From an uncultured Anaerococcus sp. (GTDB lineage Bacteria; Bacillota; Clostridia; Tissierellales; Peptoniphilaceae), in the NCBI RefSeq assembly GCF_937934665.1, contig NZ_CALGYW010000137.1, positions 1-7,562 of the forward strand: 7,562 bases of DNA, read 5' to 3'. Made by a program: the position numbers and the translations under genes. Below are positions 5,096 to 7,562 of this stretch, piece after piece (the first letter of the stretch is position 1; each line of letters opens with the position of its first letter). The notes under the pieces were generated by a model. The model saw only the letters and a list, made by a program, of their open reading frames with translations, made no database searches and was not told where the DNA came from.

Positions 5096-6469
5096 TTATT
5101 TAAGGCTATTAAGATGTGCTCTAACTTTTGATTCTGGCATATCATAGTCAAAATTCCACTTATCTTTTGCCCTTGTAAATGGAATAAAAATAGATATTAT
5201 AGACATTACACCTAAGATAAATTGATAGTAAAAATACGGCATCAATTGAAATGGCGCTACCAATCCATTAGTAAAACCTGCCGCAATAAGTACTTGGGCT
5301 GCATATGGTACTAAGCCTTGAAACACACAAGAAAAGGTATCTAGCAAAGATGCACTCCTTCTTGGATCTATCCTATATTCATTGCTCATCTCTTTGGCTA
5401 TAGGGCCAGAAATAATGATTGCCACCGTATTATTTGCAATCGCTATATCTGCCAAAGATACTAGGACTGCTATACCGAGCTCACCAGATTTTTTATCCTT
5501 AGCAAATTTCTTAATTTTTGAAATTATCCAGTTTATACCACCTTCCTTGGCGACCATGTTTGATAAGCCACCTATTAAAAGTGATAGTAAAAATATTTCA
5601 ATCATATCACTAAAACCTTCCCAAATTAACTGTGAGACAGATAATAAATCAAATCCCTTGTTCATAAGTAATACAAGACTAGATAGGATGATACCTCCGG
5701 TTAAAACAAGTAGGACATTTACCCCCATCAAAGCAAATACTAGGACAAATATATACGGAATCACATGTAATATTTCATAGTCTAGTTGCTCTTGGCTTAT
5801 TTGTGTTTCTGGTGATCCAAATATAAGAAAAAGGATAAAGGTTATTATTCCAGCAGGTAGGGCTAGTTTCATATTCATCTTGAATTTATCTTTCATGTCA
5901 CAGTTTTGAGTCCTAGTTGCAGCTATTGTTGTATCAGAGATAATAGATAAGTTGTCTCCAAACATAGCACCGCCTACTAGCGCTCCAAGCATCATCGAAA
6001 TATTTATACCGGCTGACTCAGCCAAACCTACAGCTATTGGTCCTAAGGCTGTAATAGTTCCCACAGATGATCCTGTAGCTATAGCAATAAAGCAAGATAT
6101 TATAAATATTCCTGCCGTTAAGAATTTCGCTGGAATAAAGGTTAAGCCCAAGCCTACAACAGAATCTACTCCTCCAGAAGCTGAAGCAAGTGTGGAGAAG
6201 GCCCCTGCTAATAAATAAACTAAGCACATAATTATAATATTGTAATCTCCACACCCTTCTATTAAGTTGTCAAATTTTTCGTCTGTAGTCCCCTTAAATA
6301 GTAAAAAAGCACTTATTATACCAAAAAAAGCTGCAACTGGTGCAGGCATTTGATAAAAGGCCATTTCTACCCCATTTAGGTGAAGAACTATTCCCGAGAC
6401 TAAGTAGACACTAATAAAAACTAAAAAGGGTATCAGCGCCCTTTTCGATATATTCTCGGTTTTTTCCAT
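5096..6469 (-). CDS. nhaC: NhaC family Na+/H+ antiporter
   Basis: 457 residues from the chosen ATG, with about eleven to twelve membrane helices. This family exchanges Na+ (or an organic ion) against H+ across the cytoplasmic membrane; some members are amino-acid or malate antiporters. The diagnostic segment is GGAMFGDNLSIISDTTIAAT (about residues 166-185), preceded by TGSSVGTITALGPIAVGLAE in the ion-path half. The second half has the matching ADIAIANNTVAIIISGPIAKE. The C-terminus is short and charged. The start is uncertain: GTG at 6484 overlaps the likely ribosome site (GGGGTGG, 6487-6481), TTG at 6475 has the best spacing (about six bases), and ATG at 6469 is twelve bases away; all give nearly the same protein. 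It is transcribed alone, ends at the long hairpin, and is divergent from the DMT transporter gene. The exact substrate cannot be read from the sequence. Confidence 0.92.
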   Translation of the reverse strand: MEKTENISKRALIPFLVFISVYLVSGIVLHLNGVEMAFYQMPAPVAAFFGIISAFLLFKGTTDEKFDNLIEGCGDYNIIIMCLVYLLAGAFSTLASASGGVDSVVGLGLTFIPAKFLTAGIFIISCFIAIATGSSVGTITALGPIAVGLAESAGINISMMLGALVGGAMFGDNLSIISDTTIAATRTQNCDMKDKFKMNMKLALPAGIITFILFLIFGSPETQISQEQLDYEILHVIPYIFVLVFALMGVNVLLVLTGGIILSSLVLLMNKGFDLLSVSQLIWEGFSDMIEIFLLSLLIGGLSNMVAKEGGINWIISKIKKFAKDKKSGELGIAVLVSLADIAIANNTVAIIISGPIAKEMSNEYRIDPRRSASLLDTFSCVFQGLVPYAAQVLIAAGFTNGLVAPFQLMPYFYYQFILGVMSIISIFIPFTRAKDKWNFDYDMPESKVRAHLNSLK

Positions 6470-6512
6470 ATTCAACTTTTCCACCCCTTTATAACATTTT
6501 GATAGTTATCGT

Positions 6513-6518
6513 ATTATA
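6513..6518 (-). promoter_or_regulatory. -10 box for nhaC
   Basis: A perfect TATAAT on the minus strand (6518-6513), about 25-35 bases before the possible nhaC starts. The -35 position at 17-bp spacing is poor (TATACT, 6541-6536), while a TTTACA lies too close (12 bp), so the promoter may need an activator. Confidence 0.45.
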
Positions 6519-6618
6519 CCCTGAAAGCTTTGTAAAGTATATTTAACTTATATTGTATATAAAATTTATAGCAATAGTCTAGGAATTAATCAAAGCTTTT
6601 GCTAAAATCTTTTTATTT

Positions 6619-6651
6619 GGTAAAGTCTTAATATAATTAAGAAATTTTACC
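6619..6651 (+). promoter_or_regulatory. -10 box within an inverted repeat, possible operator of the DMT gene
   Basis: GGTAAA-GT-CTTAAT (6619-6632) and ATTAAG-AAAT-TTTACC (6636-6651) form an interrupted inverted repeat around a TATAAT (6632-6637). The -35 region at 17-bp spacing (6609-6614) is poor. The repeat covers the -10 box and the expected start (about 6644) and ends just before the AGGAGG, so a repressor could bind here. Alternatively it is a hairpin near the ribosome site. Confidence 0.4.
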
Positions 6652-6662
6652 AGGAGGTTACT

Positions 6663-7562
6663 TTGTTAAAAAATAAGAAAAACGCGATAATATTTTCTAT
6701 TCTCGCCATGCTTTTGTGGGGATCTGCTATTCCTACAATCAAAACTACCTATGCTGAGATGGCGATTGCATCTACTGACACAGGAGCAAAAATCCTTGTA
6801 GCAGGTATTAGGTTTTTTATGGCAGGAATAATTACTTTTATATATTTAAAAATCTTTAATAGAGAAGAAATCAAAAAAAGCCAAATAAACTGGAAGTTTA
6901 TAGTAATAATAGGAATCCTACAGACCTTTATCCAATATATTTTCTATTATATAGGCCTATCCCACATAGCAGGAGTTAAGTCCTCTATTATCCAGGCTAC
7001 AAACTCCTTTATAGTGGTTATCTTATCCTTGTTTTTATTACCTGGAGATAAGATAAACAAAAACATGATCATGGCCCTAATCCTAGGTACTGCCGGTATT
7101 GTTGTTACAAACATGGGCAAGGGAGGTAGTGAGGCTGGTTTTAAACTAACTGGCGAAGGCTTTATCCTTATGTCAACTACAGTAAACGCCCTTTGTACAG
7201 TCCTAATCCGTAAGTACGGCCAAAAGGAAAATTCTTACTTCCTTATGGCCATGCAGTTTATAATCGGGTCAAGCCTTATGATTATAACAGGACTTATCCT
7301 AAGGGATGCTAGCCTTAATTTTAATCCAAAGGCCATAATTTTACTAGTTTATGCTGCCTTTATATCAGCGACAGCCTTTACAATTTGGACCATAGTCCTA
7401 AAATACCACTCAGCAGGTGAATTTGGAGTTTACAAACTCTTTATACCACTTTTTGGCTCTATCCTTTCTGTAATAACCCTAGGAGAAGCCTTTACTGTTA
7501 ACCTTGCTATAGGCATGGTCCTTGTCCTATCTGGGTCCCTCGTTTTAAACAAGAGCAAGAAA
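6663..7562 (+). CDS. DMT superfamily (EamA domain) membrane transporter, right end open
   Basis: 300 codons without a stop; the gene runs past the right edge, but the length and the basic NKSKK tail suggest that only a few residues are missing. It has about ten membrane helices in two EamA repeats (about residues 8-150 and 163-295). Typical family features are the LLWGSAIPTIK segment in helix one, GLSHIAGVKSSIIQATNSF in the first repeat, and PLFGSILSVITLGEAF with a following Gly-rich last helix in the second. Proteins of this superfamily export or import small metabolites such as amino acids or drugs; the substrate is not predictable here. The start is TTG at 6663 with AGGAGG (6652-6657) five bases upstream; the next ATG (codon 16) lies inside helix one, so TTG is chosen. 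It is divergent from the antiporter gene, with its own promoter and possible operator. Confidence 0.88.
   Translation, partial: MLKNKKNAIIFSILAMLLWGSAIPTIKTTYAEMAIASTDTGAKILVAGIRFFMAGIITFIYLKIFNREEIKKSQINWKFIVIIGILQTFIQYIFYYIGLSHIAGVKSSIIQATNSFIVVILSLFLLPGDKINKNMIMALILGTAGIVVTNMGKGGSEAGFKLTGEGFILMSTTVNALCTVLIRKYGQKENSYFLMAMQFIIGSSLMIITGLILRDASLNFNPKAIILLVYAAFISATAFTIWTIVLKYHSAGEFGVYKLFIPLFGSILSVITLGEAFTVNLAIGMVLVLSGSLVLNKSKK

Noticed and set aside
5382..6254. Open frames on both strands inside nhaC (plus 5382-5780 and 5952-6218, minus 6018-6254)
   Set aside because: They are shadows of the strongly supported antiporter gene, without start signals or recognisable protein content.

Overview
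The window is AT-rich DNA from a low-GC Firmicute. The strong purine-rich Shine-Dalgarno sites, TTG/GTG start codons and protein types would fit an anaerobic Gram-positive coccus of the Anaerococcus/Peptoniphilus kind; that placement is an inference from style and was not checked against a database. It holds seven protein genes (two run off the window edges, one is frameshifted) and one large gene-free interval of about 0.8 kb that is packed with hairpins and repeats.

Left block (1-4223, minus strand): a compact gene series read right to left. It runs glycerate kinase (4223-3126), a frameshifted rhomboid protease (3122-2443), a second, intact rhomboid protease (2351-1668), a lipoprotein of unknown function (1667-843) and the N-terminal 275 residues of oligoendopeptidase F (827 to the left edge). 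The gaps are 3, 91, 0 and 15 bp, so this is probably one operon, perhaps with an extra promoter in the 91-bp gap. The last four genes put two intramembrane proteases, a membrane-anchored lipoprotein and a cytoplasmic peptidase together; a shared role in membrane protein or peptide turnover is possible but unproven. The two rhomboids are tandem paralogues.

Middle block (4224-5095): no convincing coding sequence on either strand. A good sigma-A-type promoter (TTTACA, 17 bp, TATACT) points rightward into it. It is followed by three consecutive hairpins, then by an alternating A-B-A-B-A array of roughly 85-130-bp modules built almost wholly of inverted repeats (4469-4948), and finally by a 136-bp interrupted hairpin (4956-5091) with an A-run on one side and a T-run on the other, which can terminate transcription from either direction. 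This is the most unusual part of the window: either a mosaic of palindromic repeat elements or a long structured non-coding RNA.

Right block (5096-7562): an NhaC-family Na+/H+ antiporter on the minus strand and, divergent from it, an EamA/DMT-family transporter on the plus strand that is open at the right edge. Their 193-bp shared upstream region has a TATAAT box for each direction; the one for the DMT gene lies inside an inverted repeat that could be an operator.
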